Assembly (NCBI GenBank): GCA_020859995.1
Contig: JAJBVE010000057.1
Coordinates: forward strand, 1 to 64,000
Source of the DNA: Clostridiales bacterium
Lineage (GTDB): Bacteria > Bacillota > Clostridia > Lachnospirales > Lachnospiraceae
Length of the DNA stretch: 64,000 nucleotides
Direction of reading: 5' to 3'
Positions 8,070 through 16,868 of this stretch are shown here, one piece after another. The notes below the pieces were generated by a model, which ran no database searches, was not told the DNA's origin, and saw nothing but the letters and a program-made list of their open reading frames with translations. How positions within the stretch are numbered: the stretch's first letter is position 1; every line of letters begins with the position of its first letter. The translations under genes and the position numbers were made by a program.

Positions 8070-9683
8070 ATGGAAATGAGTCCCATATTTCTGCCTGTCG
8101 CCGTACTGTTTCCGATTCTCGGCGGCGCGCTGATACCGGTGCTTCCGTTTAAAAACAGGCGGCAGATGATGATATATACGGAGAGCATTGTGCTTTTGAA
8201 TTCCGTGCTGGCGCTGGCTATTCTGCTGAATCGCCCCCAGGATGAATTCGTATTATTCCGCTTCACGAGCAACCTGACGCTGAGCTTTAAGCTGGATGGG
8301 CTCGGGACGGTATTCGCGGGGCTGATCTCTGCTCTGTGGCCGCTTGCGACGCTGTATGCGTTTGAATATATGAAGCATGAGGAACATGAAAAGTTTTTCT
8401 TTATGTTTTACACCATTACTTTTGGCATCACCATGGGAATTGCTCTGGCGGAGGACCTGGTGACGATGTATTGCTTCTATGAGATGCTGACGCTCGTGAC
8501 GGTGCCGCTGGTTTTGCATACTCTGAAGCGGGAAGCCATCCTGGCAGGGCGCACGTATCTGTATTATTCGCTTGGCGGCGCCGCGTTTGCATTTATCGGC
8601 GTGATTTTCATCCTGGTCTATGGCACGACTCCGAACTTTGTGGCCGGAGGGGTTCTGGATCTGGAAAAAATCGGAAGCCGCACCAATTTGCTGCTGCTGA
8701 TTTATGTATTCTGCTTTTTCGGATTCAGTGTGAAAGCGGCAATGTTTCCGTTTTCCGGCTGGCTGCCGAAGGCGGGTGTCGCGCCGACGCCGGTCACGGC
8801 TCTTCTGCATGCGGTGGCGGTCGTCAAGGCCGGAGCGTTTGCGACCATGCGCATTACCTACTATAGCTTCGGCACCGAATTTCTGCGCGGCACCTGGGCG
8901 CAGACGGCGGTGATGATCCCGGTGATTTTTACGATTGTATACGGCTGCAGCCGCGCCTTGAAGGAGACGCACCTGAAACGCCGCCTGGCCTGGTCTACCG
9001 TGAGCAATCTGTCCTATATTCTCTTTGGTGTCACACTGATGACGCCGCTTGGCCTGACTGCGGCGCTGACGCATATGGTATGCCACGCGGTGATCAAGAT
9101 CTGCGCGTTTTTCTGCGCCGGCGCGGTGATCGTGCAGAGCGGAAACGAATATGTCTACCAGTTGGACGGTCTTGGCAAAAAAATGCCCAGGGTATTTGCG
9201 GTTTTCACGATCTCCGGTATGGCGCTGATGGGCGTACCGGGACTGGCGGGATTCAGCAGCAAGTGGAACCTGGTAAAGGCAGCGCTTGACAGTACGCATC
9301 CCCTTGCGGTGGTCGGCATAGTAGCTCTGCTGATTTCCGCGCTGCTGACCGCGATCTACATGCTCACCATCAGCGTCCGCGCATTTTGCAGCCCCGCCCA
9401 ACGCGAAGCGTCTTTAAATGGGCGGGGCGACCTGCCGTCGAGCGAAGCGAGGGGGTGCAACCTTAGCAGCCCCGCCCTCGCCGGGAGGCATCCCACACTA
9501 CGTGCGGGATATTCTCCACGCGAAGCGTCTTTAAATGAGCGGAGCGACCGGGACGACGTCCGCGACCCTGGCTGGATGATGATGCTGCCGCTGGCAGTTT
9601 TCGTGGTGGCGATGTTCGCGATCGGTTTGCATCCGCAGCCGCTGGTGAATGCGTTTACGCAGATTGCGTCTGTAATGAAGTAA
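8070..9683 (+). CDS. Antiporter-like NuoL/M/N-family subunit 3, with repeat-derived insertion
   Basis: 537 aa, RBS AAGGAGGG. Core motifs: CFYEMLTLVTVPLVLHTLKRE, FGFSVKAAMFPFSGWLPKAGVAPTPVTALLHAVAVVKAGA and HMVCHAVIKICAFFCAGAVIV. These mark it as an ion-translocating antiporter-like subunit. Residues about 440-497 are aberrant: a Cys/Pro/Gly/Ser/Arg-rich segment (SPAQREASLNGRGDLPSSEARGCN and onward) encoded by hairpin repeats, after which the family's last helix (MMMLPLAVFVVAMFAIGLHPQPLVNAFTQIA) resumes in frame. The gene is thus probably functional despite the insertion, which falls in the loop before the last helix. Confidence 0.87.
   Translation: MEMSPIFLPVAVLFPILGGALIPVLPFKNRRQMMIYTESIVLLNSVLALAILLNRPQDEFVLFRFTSNLTLSFKLDGLGTVFAGLISALWPLATLYAFEYMKHEEHEKFFFMFYTITFGITMGIALAEDLVTMYCFYEMLTLVTVPLVLHTLKREAILAGRTYLYYSLGGAAFAFIGVIFILVYGTTPNFVAGGVLDLEKIGSRTNLLLLIYVFCFFGFSVKAAMFPFSGWLPKAGVAPTPVTALLHAVAVVKAGAFATMRITYYSFGTEFLRGTWAQTAVMIPVIFTIVYGCSRALKETHLKRRLAWSTVSNLSYILFGVTLMTPLGLTAALTHMVCHAVIKICAFFCAGAVIVQSGNEYVYQLDGLGKKMPRVFAVFTISGMALMGVPGLAGFSSKWNLVKAALDSTHPLAVVGIVALLISALLTAIYMLTISVRAFCSPAQREASLNGRGDLPSSEARGCNLSSPALAGRHPTLRAGYSPREASLNERSDRDDVRDPGWMMMLPLAVFVVAMFAIGLHPQPLVNAFTQIASVMK
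9388..9560. repeat. Hairpin repeat pair inserted in frame in an antiporter gene
   Basis: A 32-bp direct repeat acgcgaagcgtctttaaatg(g/a)gcgg(g/a)gcgacc occurs at 9401-9432 and 9518-9549 with two mismatches. The first copy is enclosed by the perfect stem GCCCCGCCC (9391-9399) / GGGCGGGGC (9420-9428); in the second, CTCC (9514-9517) can pair with GGAG (9541-9544). GCAGCCCCGCCC recurs at 9388 and 9466. Another hairpin, ATCCCaCAC-tac-GTGcGGGAT, lies between. Length and phase keep the reading frame open. Confidence 0.85.
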
Positions 9684-9702
9684 GGAAAGGGGGATGGAAA
9701 AA

Positions 9703-11967
9703 ATGTCAAATATGATGCTGGCTGTACTGGTGTTTTATCCGTTCCTCGGAGGAATTGCGGCGTGGGCGCTGCGCGGATGGCTTTCAAAAGGAAAGGACGG
9801 ATTCTCTTTTTTGAAGCTTACCGGCAGTGCGCTGGTTGCGGATTTTGTGGCAGTGACGGAATTTTTGCTGATGCTGGCTCTTTTTATCGGGCAGGTTTCG
9901 AAGGCGGAGAGTGGGTCTGGAACACTGTTGTCTCTGGCCATCCCGGAGATCTGCGGCTTTGGTCTGCACTTTACACTGGACGGGTTTCGCCTGCTCTATG
10001 GAATGATTGCCGCTCTGATGTGGATGATGACGGCGCTGCTGTGTCCGGAATATTTTTCCGGTCATTCGCATTCATCCAGAAGATCAGCTGAAAAAACGCA
10101 GGCAGGATCGAAGGCGGCAGGGGAAACGACGTCGGAAGCAGTGCCAATCAAAGGCTCAGCAGAAGAGTCTGAGCCGTCCCCGGATCGGTTTTATGTGTTC
10201 TTTTTGCTGACTCTCGGCGCAACGATGGGCGTGTTTCTGTCTGAGGATCTGTATACGACCTTTATTTTCTTTGAGATGATGTCCTTCACCTCTTATGTCT
10301 GGGTGGCGCACGAGGAAAACAACGCGGCGCTGCGCGCGGCGGACACCTATCTGGCCGTGGCAGTGACCGGCGGCCTTGTGATGCTGATGGGCATCTTCGG
10401 TGTCTGGCACGAGCTGGGGACGCTGACCATCTCGGAGCTTCCTGCCGCGGCCGCTGCCTATGGAAATAAGCCTCTGCTATATGCACTGGGAGGCTGCATG
10501 CTTTTTGGATTCGGAGCCAAGGCTGGCGCGTTTCCGCTGCATATCTGGCTGCCAAAGGCGCATCCGGTGGCTCCGGCTCCGGCATCCGCGCTGCTTTCCG
10601 GTATTCTGACTAAGACCGGTATCTTTGGCGTGTTGGCTGTTACCAGCGGTTTGTTTTTACACGATAAGCAATGGGGAACGCTGATCCTGGCAATTGGCGC
10701 GGCCACGATGTTTGGCGGAGCGCTGCTTGCGGTATTTTCTATCAATCTGAAACGCACCCTTGCCTGCTCGTCTATGTCGCAGATCGGGTTTATCCTGATT
10801 GGCGTCGGCATGCAGTGCATGCTCGGTGAGGAAAACGCGTTGGCTGTGCATGGAACACTGCTTCACATGATGAATCATTCCATGATCAAGCTGGTGCTGT
10901 TTATGGCTGCCGGTGTGATTTATATGAACGCGCATGCTCTCGATCTGAACGTGATCCGCGGCTATGGAAGGAAAAAGCCTTTGCTGAAGGTCATTTTCCT
11001 GGTTGGCGCGCTGGCCATCGGCGACATTCCGTGTTTTGGCGGATACATCAGCAAGACCCTGCTGCATGAGAGCATTCTGGAGTACGGCGGCGGATGGATT
11101 TTCCGGGCACTCGAATATCTGTTCCTGCTCTCCGGCGGTATGACCGTAGCGTATATGACCAAGCTGTTTATGGCGATCTTTGCAGAAAAGAATGCGGACG
11201 GCGGCCTGCAGAAGAAGTACGACGATCAGAAAAACTACATGAATCCGGCAAGCACCTTTGCCCTTTCCGGCAGCGCCCTGATTTTGCTGATCTGGGGCCT
11301 GTTCCCGCATACCATCATGGATAAGGCCGCCCGGATCGGCCAGGCTTTTATGGGTCTGGAAGAATTCGGCGAGACGGTCAGCTATTTCAGCTGGAAAAAC
11401 CTCTCCGGCGGACTGATCTCTATCGGCATCGGCGTAGTCGTGTATTTGTTTGTGATCCGGAAGCTGCTGATGAAGAAAAAAGAATATATCAACGCCTGGC
11501 CGTCCTGGCTGGATCTGGAGGAAAAGATCTACCGGCCGCTCCTTTTAAAGGTGCTGCCTTCCATATGCGGGGCGATCTGTCATGTGCTGGACGTGATGAC
11601 CGATACTCTGGCTGCCATCCTGATTCCGGTGGGACATGTGCTGGCGCGCATTCTGGACAGCCTGACGGATCTTTCCGTAGTCGGACTGCGCAAAACGATC
11701 TACAAGGATTCGCCCAAGCCTCATGAACGCGCCTGGGGCAATGTCCTGACTGTAGCGATCGGTAACGTGCTGAACGCAGTGCAGGCACTGGCAAACCGGA
11801 CCTGGAGACGCAAAAATCCCGGCACAGTCGATTACCGGCGCGAGATGGCGCTTCGCTATGACGTCTGGAGAGAGAGCAGCACCGTCATCAGCCGGAGTCT
11901 CTCCTACGGGCTGCTGCTCGTGATCATCGGATTTACGCTGACGCTGGTGTATATCCTGTGGTGGTAA
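9703..11967 (+). CDS. Antiporter-like NuoL-type subunit 4 with C-terminal extension
   Basis: 754 aa; ATG at 9703 is about 9 bases after AAGGAAAGGGGG and preferred over 9694. Core motifs: FFEMMSFTSYVWVAHEENN, FGFGAKAGAFPLHIWLPKAHPVAPAPASALLSGILTKTG and HMMNHSMIKLVLFMAAGVIYM. Residues about 122-161 are a hydrophilic insert (SRRSAEKTQAGSKAAGETTSEAVP). After the antiporter core it continues for over 200 residues with an amphipathic or helical region and a final helix (SYGLLLVIIGFTLTLVYILWW), resembling the long lateral extension of NuoL or MbhH-type subunits that braces the membrane arm. Last gene of the operon; a strong terminator follows. Confidence 0.87.
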   Translation: MSNMMLAVLVFYPFLGGIAAWALRGWLSKGKDGFSFLKLTGSALVADFVAVTEFLLMLALFIGQVSKAESGSGTLLSLAIPEICGFGLHFTLDGFRLLYGMIAALMWMMTALLCPEYFSGHSHSSRRSAEKTQAGSKAAGETTSEAVPIKGSAEESEPSPDRFYVFFLLTLGATMGVFLSEDLYTTFIFFEMMSFTSYVWVAHEENNAALRAADTYLAVAVTGGLVMLMGIFGVWHELGTLTISELPAAAAAYGNKPLLYALGGCMLFGFGAKAGAFPLHIWLPKAHPVAPAPASALLSGILTKTGIFGVLAVTSGLFLHDKQWGTLILAIGAATMFGGALLAVFSINLKRTLACSSMSQIGFILIGVGMQCMLGEENALAVHGTLLHMMNHSMIKLVLFMAAGVIYMNAHALDLNVIRGYGRKKPLLKVIFLVGALAIGDIPCFGGYISKTLLHESILEYGGGWIFRALEYLFLLSGGMTVAYMTKLFMAIFAEKNADGGLQKKYDDQKNYMNPASTFALSGSALILLIWGLFPHTIMDKAARIGQAFMGLEEFGETVSYFSWKNLSGGLISIGIGVVVYLFVIRKLLMKKKEYINAWPSWLDLEEKIYRPLLLKVLPSICGAICHVLDVMTDTLAAILIPVGHVLARILDSLTDLSVVGLRKTIYKDSPKPHERAWGNVLTVAIGNVLNAVQALANRTWRRKNPGTVDYRREMALRYDVWRESSTVISRSLSYGLLLVIIGFTLTLVYILWW

Positions 11968-12007
11968 AATCAATATAGGGGTAGTTTCTCTGATACAAAA
12001 ATATAAA

Positions 12008-12050
12008 GACACAAAAACAGCCTTTATCTGAATAGGGCTGTTTTTGTGTC
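12008..12050. terminator. Bidirectional terminator between the antiporter operon and the GGDEF gene
   Basis: Perfect 15-bp stem GACACAAAAACAGCC / GGCTGTTTTTGTGTC around a loop of about 13 bases. The A-rich and T-rich arms allow termination from both strands, matching the convergent genes on each side. Confidence 0.9.
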
Positions 12051-12082
12051 TTATGCACACGGCCGGGCAAGTCGGAAATTAT

Positions 12083-14524
12083 TTACTGCTCATTCTTTCC
12101 CGGTTTCATTTTTTTCCGTTGCTTTTTCGCCTCATACAGCTTCTGGTCTGCCAGCATCAGGGCTTCTTTCAGAGTGATGGTATCATCCGGCCGGATAGGA
12201 CAGACTCCGGCGGAGACGCTCAGAAGATAGGGCTTGCTGCTGGTCTGGTTATACTGGTCGAATTGGCTGTACAGGGCAGAGATGATTTCCTGAGCATCTT
12301 TGGCGCTCATCTCCAGAAGACAGGTAAATTCATCTCCCCCGATGCGCCCCGCGATCCCGCGTCCGCGCACCAGCTCCTGCAGAATTTTTCCAATCTGCCG
12401 CAGAGAACTGTCGCCTTCTCTGTGTCCGAACTGATCGTTGATCAGTTTCAGGTTGTCCATGTCGATGTAGAGGAGTACCTGGTGACGCCCGGCTTTTTGC
12501 AGGGCTGTTATCTGCTCCTCTGCCTGTGCGTAGAAGCCGCGGACATTCAGGAGACCGGTGAGCGGGTCGGATTTGGAAATCACATCCAGCTCAATGTTGT
12601 GGTCCTTAAGCGTTTCCAGGTTGGCCTCCAGCTGAGCCTGGATTTTTTCGTTGGCCTGCAAAAGCAGGATCATTTTGATCGCGGAGCCAAGCTGATTGAC
12701 CAGAAACTCGCCGTTGACAAATAGTGCCCGCGTCATGTCGCAGATCAGGACGCCATATACCATTTTTCCGGAAAACAGCGGCAGAAGGACCTGTGGGTGC
12801 CCTCCCGGCTTATTCGGTTTCACGTATCGGTACATTTCTTCCAGGGTCTGCGGCTGCCGCAACAGCGGAATAGCGCGGGTGTCCCCATTTATGCGCTCTG
12901 TTTTCAGTACGAGTCCATCGGATGCCGCAAATGGCTCCTGGAAGGCATGTTCCATCGGGGCCGGGAGCAGGTAGAGCCAGGCGTTTTCGATCTGAAGCCA
13001 GTCCAGATTGCGCAGTGCATAGCAGTAGCTCTCGTCTGTCCCCTGCTCAAACTGCAGGATATTCTGCACGAAAAGCTTCATATCATAATTGGCCTGCTGC
13101 TCCTTTTTCATGACTGCGGCCGAGTGCCGGTTCATGGCCAGAATAATCCTCTGGTAAATCATGGAAAATACATTTCGCAGATGCAGGCGTGCTTCCGCGT
13201 CGGCTTGCAATTCGTAAAGGGCATGATAGAAATCATCGAATAAGGTCATCAGCCCGTCAATGTCTGTAATATTCACTACATCTTCATTCAGAAATTCATC
13301 CAGGATGGACGCGATTTCGTCTGTGTTTTGGCGGGCGGACGGTTCTGGCTCTACCTCAAAGAAACGCCCTGCGGCCTCATTCCCCGGCGCGAAATGTTCT
13401 GTGAGCGTACGAAACAGACGCATGTATGATTCTCTTACTTTGGCTCGCCGTACATGTTCCTCAGCGTGATAATTGCGATAAAAGATATCATGGAAGCTGA
13501 CAGGCAGGCCATCCAGAATCTGTCCGAGACTTTTGACTCCTCTGTCCGTGTGCACAAAGGAATCCCGCAGGACAAAATGCGTGGGGATAACGATATTAGC
13601 GGCAGTCTTGCGGGACTGAGTGTGCACGGATGATGCCGAATTCTCGCGGAAACCGTCCGCCAACGCTGCATTTTCGTGAAAATGGGAACTGCCATCAGCT
13701 GTGCCCGCATAATACAGATCCAGCACAGACCTTAGCGCGGCCTCTCCGAGCTGGTTCGGATCCGCCCGCACGGATGAGAGAGCAGGCGTGGCTTTGGCTG
13801 CGGCGGCACAGTCGTCGAAGCCCAGTATGGAGATGTCCTTCCCGGGGATTTTGCCGCATGCGTACAGCTCCTGGTACAGGCCGAGCGCAGTGTCGTCATT
13901 GACGCAGAAGATAGCGTCAAGATCCGGGTTTACCTCCAGAAAGGCGCGGTAGACCTCGTGACTGTTCTGGGAAAGATCGCCTTCCGTGTAGCGGCGATCC
14001 GGGAAATCAATCTGATTTTCTTCAAGTACTTTCCGGAAAATCGCAAGCCTCTCCATGGCATCCGTATTATTGGCGTGCCCGCCGATCATGCCGATGCGCG
14101 TACATTTGCAGACCTTGATCAGGTATTCCAGTCCTTCGCGGATACCGGTTTCATTATCGTAAATGACATTCGTATAATCATCGAACCGGGAGGCGATCAG
14201 TACGCTGGGAATACCGTCGAATTGCTGCAGAAGCTGACGAATCCGCTCCGGCGTGGAAAAACAGCCGATGCAGTCCGCCGCAATAATCAGGGCGTCCAGA
14301 CAGCCTTTTTTTACATAGGAAAAAACAGTGCTGTACTGATATTCGTACATCAGTTCATGATTGTCCGTGAGATCTCGATCAATGTACTTGCCTGGAAAAA
14401 ACAGTGTATGAACACCCTGCACACGTGCTTCAGCCATGATGCCGTTGCAGATGTGTATGGTAAAATCATCGAGAATTCCACTGACAAGAACGCCGATGGT
14501 CGGATTTTCTTTCCTGCCGGTCAT
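12083..14524 (-). CDS. LacI-type ligand-binding domain fused to a diguanylate cyclase (GGDEF)
   Basis: 813 aa. Residues 1-270 resemble the periplasmic-binding-like effector domain of LacI regulators (PTIGVLVSGILDDFTIHICNGIMAEA, GLEYLIKVCKCTRIGMIGGHANNTDAMERL, DAIFCVNDDTALGLYQEL, ISILGFDD). There is no N-terminal helix-turn-helix, signal peptide or membrane helix. An insert with Ala/Ser/His (about 270-311) follows, then a helical middle region, and a C-terminal GGDEF domain (DPLTGLLNVRGFYAQ, YIDMDNLKLIND, GRIGGDEFTCLL). The position of the inhibitory RxxD site reads RGRG, so product inhibition may be lost. It probably makes c-di-GMP in response to a cytosolic ligand. ATG 14524 is preferred over 14563 because AGGGGGC precedes it. 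Confidence 0.88.
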   Translation of the reverse strand: MTGRKENPTIGVLVSGILDDFTIHICNGIMAEARVQGVHTLFFPGKYIDRDLTDNHELMYEYQYSTVFSYVKKGCLDALIIAADCIGCFSTPERIRQLLQQFDGIPSVLIASRFDDYTNVIYDNETGIREGLEYLIKVCKCTRIGMIGGHANNTDAMERLAIFRKVLEENQIDFPDRRYTEGDLSQNSHEVYRAFLEVNPDLDAIFCVNDDTALGLYQELYACGKIPGKDISILGFDDCAAAAKATPALSSVRADPNQLGEAALRSVLDLYYAGTADGSSHFHENAALADGFRENSASSVHTQSRKTAANIVIPTHFVLRDSFVHTDRGVKSLGQILDGLPVSFHDIFYRNYHAEEHVRRAKVRESYMRLFRTLTEHFAPGNEAAGRFFEVEPEPSARQNTDEIASILDEFLNEDVVNITDIDGLMTLFDDFYHALYELQADAEARLHLRNVFSMIYQRIILAMNRHSAAVMKKEQQANYDMKLFVQNILQFEQGTDESYCYALRNLDWLQIENAWLYLLPAPMEHAFQEPFAASDGLVLKTERINGDTRAIPLLRQPQTLEEMYRYVKPNKPGGHPQVLLPLFSGKMVYGVLICDMTRALFVNGEFLVNQLGSAIKMILLLQANEKIQAQLEANLETLKDHNIELDVISKSDPLTGLLNVRGFYAQAEEQITALQKAGRHQVLLYIDMDNLKLINDQFGHREGDSSLRQIGKILQELVRGRGIAGRIGGDEFTCLLEMSAKDAQEIISALYSQFDQYNQTSSKPYLLSVSAGVCPIRPDDTITLKEALMLADQKLYEAKKQRKKMKPGKNEQ

Positions 14525-14728
14525 ACCTTTGCCCCCTGCTGTAAAATCATACTTGCGAAACATGTTTTAGCGCGGTCTGACAGACAGTGCCAGGCTTACC
14601 GCGAGTATTCAACGAAGTATGCGTAAAACGAAAAGTAATGTTACAGATATTCTATCACAGAATCAGATAAAGGTATAGAAAGATTTTTTATAAAAGCGAT
14701 TTTCTTTTCACAAAATTACGACTGCCTC

Positions 14729-14757
14729 TTGCAAAGTCGGCGAGGGAACGGTATGAT
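14729..14757 (+). promoter_or_regulatory. Putative SigA promoter of tatD
   Basis: TTGCAA (14729-14734), 17-bp spacer, TATGAT (14752-14757). It overlaps the ORF-track start of tatD, which supports the downstream ATG at 14792. Confidence 0.6.
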
Positions 14758-14791
14758 GAGAAAATTAGAATATCAGAGGGGGATTTCTGAG

Positions 14792-15574
14792 ATGATTTTT
14801 GATACGCATGCGCATTATGATGACGAAGCCTTTGACGAAGACCGGGAGGAACTGCTCTCACAGATGGCGGGGGCTAAAGTTGGCGCGATTGTAAATATGG
14901 GTGCTTCCCTGGCGGGAGTAGAGAGGAGCCAGCAGCTTGCCGCACGGTATCCTTTTATCTATGCGGGCGTGGGCGTGCATCCGGATGAGGTCGGCTCTCT
15001 GGATGAGGAAAAGCTGCGCGGGCTGTACGAGCTTTGCCGCAGTCCTAAGACGGTGACGGTCGGCGAGATCGGACTGGATTATTACTGGGACCGGGAAAAT
15101 CACGATACTCAGAAACAGTGGTTTGTGCGCCAGCTGCAGATGGCGAAGGACGTGGATCTTCCAGTCAACATTCACAGCCGGGACGCGGCGCAGGATACTT
15201 TTGATATTATGAAGACTGAGCACGCCGGGACAACGGGCGGCATTATCCATTGCTTTTCCGCGTCCGCGCAGATGGCGCGGGAATACGTAAAGCTGGGCTA
15301 CTACATCGGCGTCGGCGGCGTAGTTACGTTTAAAAACGCGCGCGTGATGAAGGAGGTCGTTGCCGAGGTGCCGATGGACCACATTGTAATCGAGACCGAC
15401 TGTCCCTATCTGGCGCCCGCGCCGCACCGGGGAAAACGGAATTCCTCTCTGTATCTTCCGCTGGTGATTGAAGCGATTGCCGGGATCAAAGGACTTTCCC
15501 CGCAGGAAGTGGAGAAGATCACCTGGGAGAATGCGCGGAGAGTATACCGCTTTTCTGGAAACATTCCTCTTTGA
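14792..15574 (+). CDS. tatD: TatD family metal-dependent hydrolase (DNase)
   Basis: 260 aa from the ATG at 14792 (RBS AGAGGGGGA). TatD signatures in order: FDTHAHYDDEAF, YAGVGVHPDEV, VGEIGLDYYWD, NIHSRDA, IIHCFSAS and IETDCPYLAP. These supply the two-metal site of this TIM-barrel family, whose members are 3'-5' nucleases involved in DNA repair or RNA and peptide turnover. Typical length. It sits upstream of rsmA, an arrangement known in many Firmicutes. The ORF-track start 14729 lies within the predicted promoter. Confidence 0.95.
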   Translation: MIFDTHAHYDDEAFDEDREELLSQMAGAKVGAIVNMGASLAGVERSQQLAARYPFIYAGVGVHPDEVGSLDEEKLRGLYELCRSPKTVTVGEIGLDYYWDRENHDTQKQWFVRQLQMAKDVDLPVNIHSRDAAQDTFDIMKTEHAGTTGGIIHCFSASAQMAREYVKLGYYIGVGGVVTFKNARVMKEVVAEVPMDHIVIETDCPYLAPAPHRGKRNSSLYLPLVIEAIAGIKGLSPQEVEKITWENARRVYRFSGNIPL

Positions 15575-15620
15575 ACTTTGCGGCGCGTGAGGAAGACATT
15601 AGCAGCGGTTCCGGTATGTT

Positions 15621-15709
15621 GGAAAGTAGTTAGTGAAGAAGCGCATGCAGGAAGGTAGTTAGTGAAGAAGCGTATGCAGGAAAGTAGTAAGAGACAAGCC
15701 GCATGCCGG
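15621..15709. repeat. 29-bp tandem repeat between tatD and rsmA
   Basis: Unit ggaaagtagttagtgaagaa+gcgcatgca occurs at 15621-15649, 15650-15678 (two changes) and, in a decayed form, from 15679 to about 15709. No stop-free coding reading across it is supported. Confidence 0.85.
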
Positions 15710-15821
15710 ATTTTTAATCTGAAAAACTGGCATGCCAGAGCGTAGTCAGACTGACATATCTATCAGAAAACAGAAAAGAGGCTCAGGAAAGCCCGCAGAC
15801 ACAGCCCACAGAGGAGAGAAC

Positions 15822-16679
15822 ATGGAAAAGCTTGCGAACCCGCAAAAGACAATCGAAGTCATTCAGAAAAATAATTTTCATTTTCAGAAGCGATATGGTC
15901 AGAATTTTCTGATCGATGCGCATGTGCTGGAGAAAATCGTCGCGGCGGCCCAGATCACACTGGACGATTTTGTCCTGGAGGTCGGCCCCGGCATCGGGAC
16001 GCTGACCCAGTATCTGGCGGAGGCGGCGCGCGAGGTGGTAGCAGTGGAGATCGACCGGGATCTGATACCGATCCTGGAGGAAACGTTGAGCGATTACAAG
16101 AATGTGACGGTGCTCAACCAGGACATTCTGAAGGTGGATGTCACCGCGCTCGCGCAGGAAAAAAACGGCGGCCGCCCGATTAAGGTCATCGGAAACCTTC
16201 CATATTATATTACGACGCCGATTGTTATGGGACTGCTGGAAAGCCGGGTGCCGCTGGAGAGCATTACGGTGATGGTGCAAAAAGAGGTGGCACTGCGGAT
16301 GCAGGCTTCCCCTGGCACGAAGGATTACGGGGCGCTCTCCCTCGCCGTTCAGTATTACGCGGAACCCTATCTGGCCGCGAATGTGCCGCCGAATTGCTTC
16401 ATCCCCCGCCCCGGAGTCGGCAGCGCAGTCATCCGTCTGACTTGCCTCGAAAATCCGGCGGTCGCGGTAAAGGATGAAAAATTATTGTTTTCGATCATAC
16501 ACGCCTCTTTCGGTCAGCGCAGGAAGACCCTTGTGAACGGCCTGAGAAACGCGCCGGGGCTGGATTTTACGAAGGAACAGATCGAGGAGGCCTTAAGAAG
16601 GACGGGGTTAAGTGAGACCGTGCGGGGAGAGACCCTGACGCTTGCGCAGTTTGCGCAGCTGGCGGATGAGCTGCAATGA
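15822..16679 (+). CDS. rsmA: 16S rRNA dimethyladenosine transferase (KsgA/RsmA)
   Basis: 285 aa from ATG 15822 (RBS GAGGAGAGA). It begins MEKLANPQKTIEVIQKNNFHFQKRYGQNFLIDAHVLEKIV, then the SAM-binding VLEVGPGIGTLTQYLAE, VEIDRDLIPIL and the catalytic-site motif VIGNLPYYITTPIVM. These are diagnostic for the enzyme that dimethylates two adjacent adenines near the 3' end of 16S rRNA during small-subunit maturation. C-terminal domain is complete (FIPRPGVGSAVIRL, FGQRRKTLVNGL). The ORF-track start 15732 adds 30 residues without family support. Confidence 0.97.
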   Translation: MEKLANPQKTIEVIQKNNFHFQKRYGQNFLIDAHVLEKIVAAAQITLDDFVLEVGPGIGTLTQYLAEAAREVVAVEIDRDLIPILEETLSDYKNVTVLNQDILKVDVTALAQEKNGGRPIKVIGNLPYYITTPIVMGLLESRVPLESITVMVQKEVALRMQASPGTKDYGALSLAVQYYAEPYLAANVPPNCFIPRPGVGSAVIRLTCLENPAVAVKDEKLLFSIIHASFGQRRKTLVNGLRNAPGLDFTKEQIEEALRRTGLSETVRGETLTLAQFAQLADELQ

Positions 16680-16680
16680 T

Positions 16681-16779
16681 ATGAGATTGTAAAAACAGTA
16701 TAAATATTGGTAAACTGTGTGCATAATTACGATCCCCTGCAGATGAATCTGGTTTGAGAGAATTTTACAATCTGCTTGA
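16681..16779 (+). pseudogene. Degenerate 5' copy of the LpdD-like gene upstream of the AAA gene
   Basis: This stretch aligns with 18486-18581, the start of the LpdD-like gene. Shared blocks are gtgtgc..a.ttacgatcc.ctg and attttacaatctgc, with the same order and spacing, and the start ATG aligns too. An immediate stop and base changes make it non-coding. It brackets the AAA/PD-(D/E)XK gene together with the intact copy. Confidence 0.65.
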
Positions 16780-16868
16780 GTTTTATTTTTTGATACTGTA
16801 TGATGGGTTTGTTGTTTGAAGCCGTTCTCTGTGAGACAGGGATTGCGAAATGAGAGGATGTGTGACAG

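Noticed and set aside
8253-9401. 382-codon minus-strand ORF opposite antiporter subunit 3
   Set aside because: His/Arg/Gln-rich shadow translation typical of the reverse complement of a GC-rich membrane gene.
12044-12724. 226-codon plus-strand ORF and other long ORFs opposite the GGDEF gene
   Set aside because: Antisense shadows of a gene with full domain support; no independent features.
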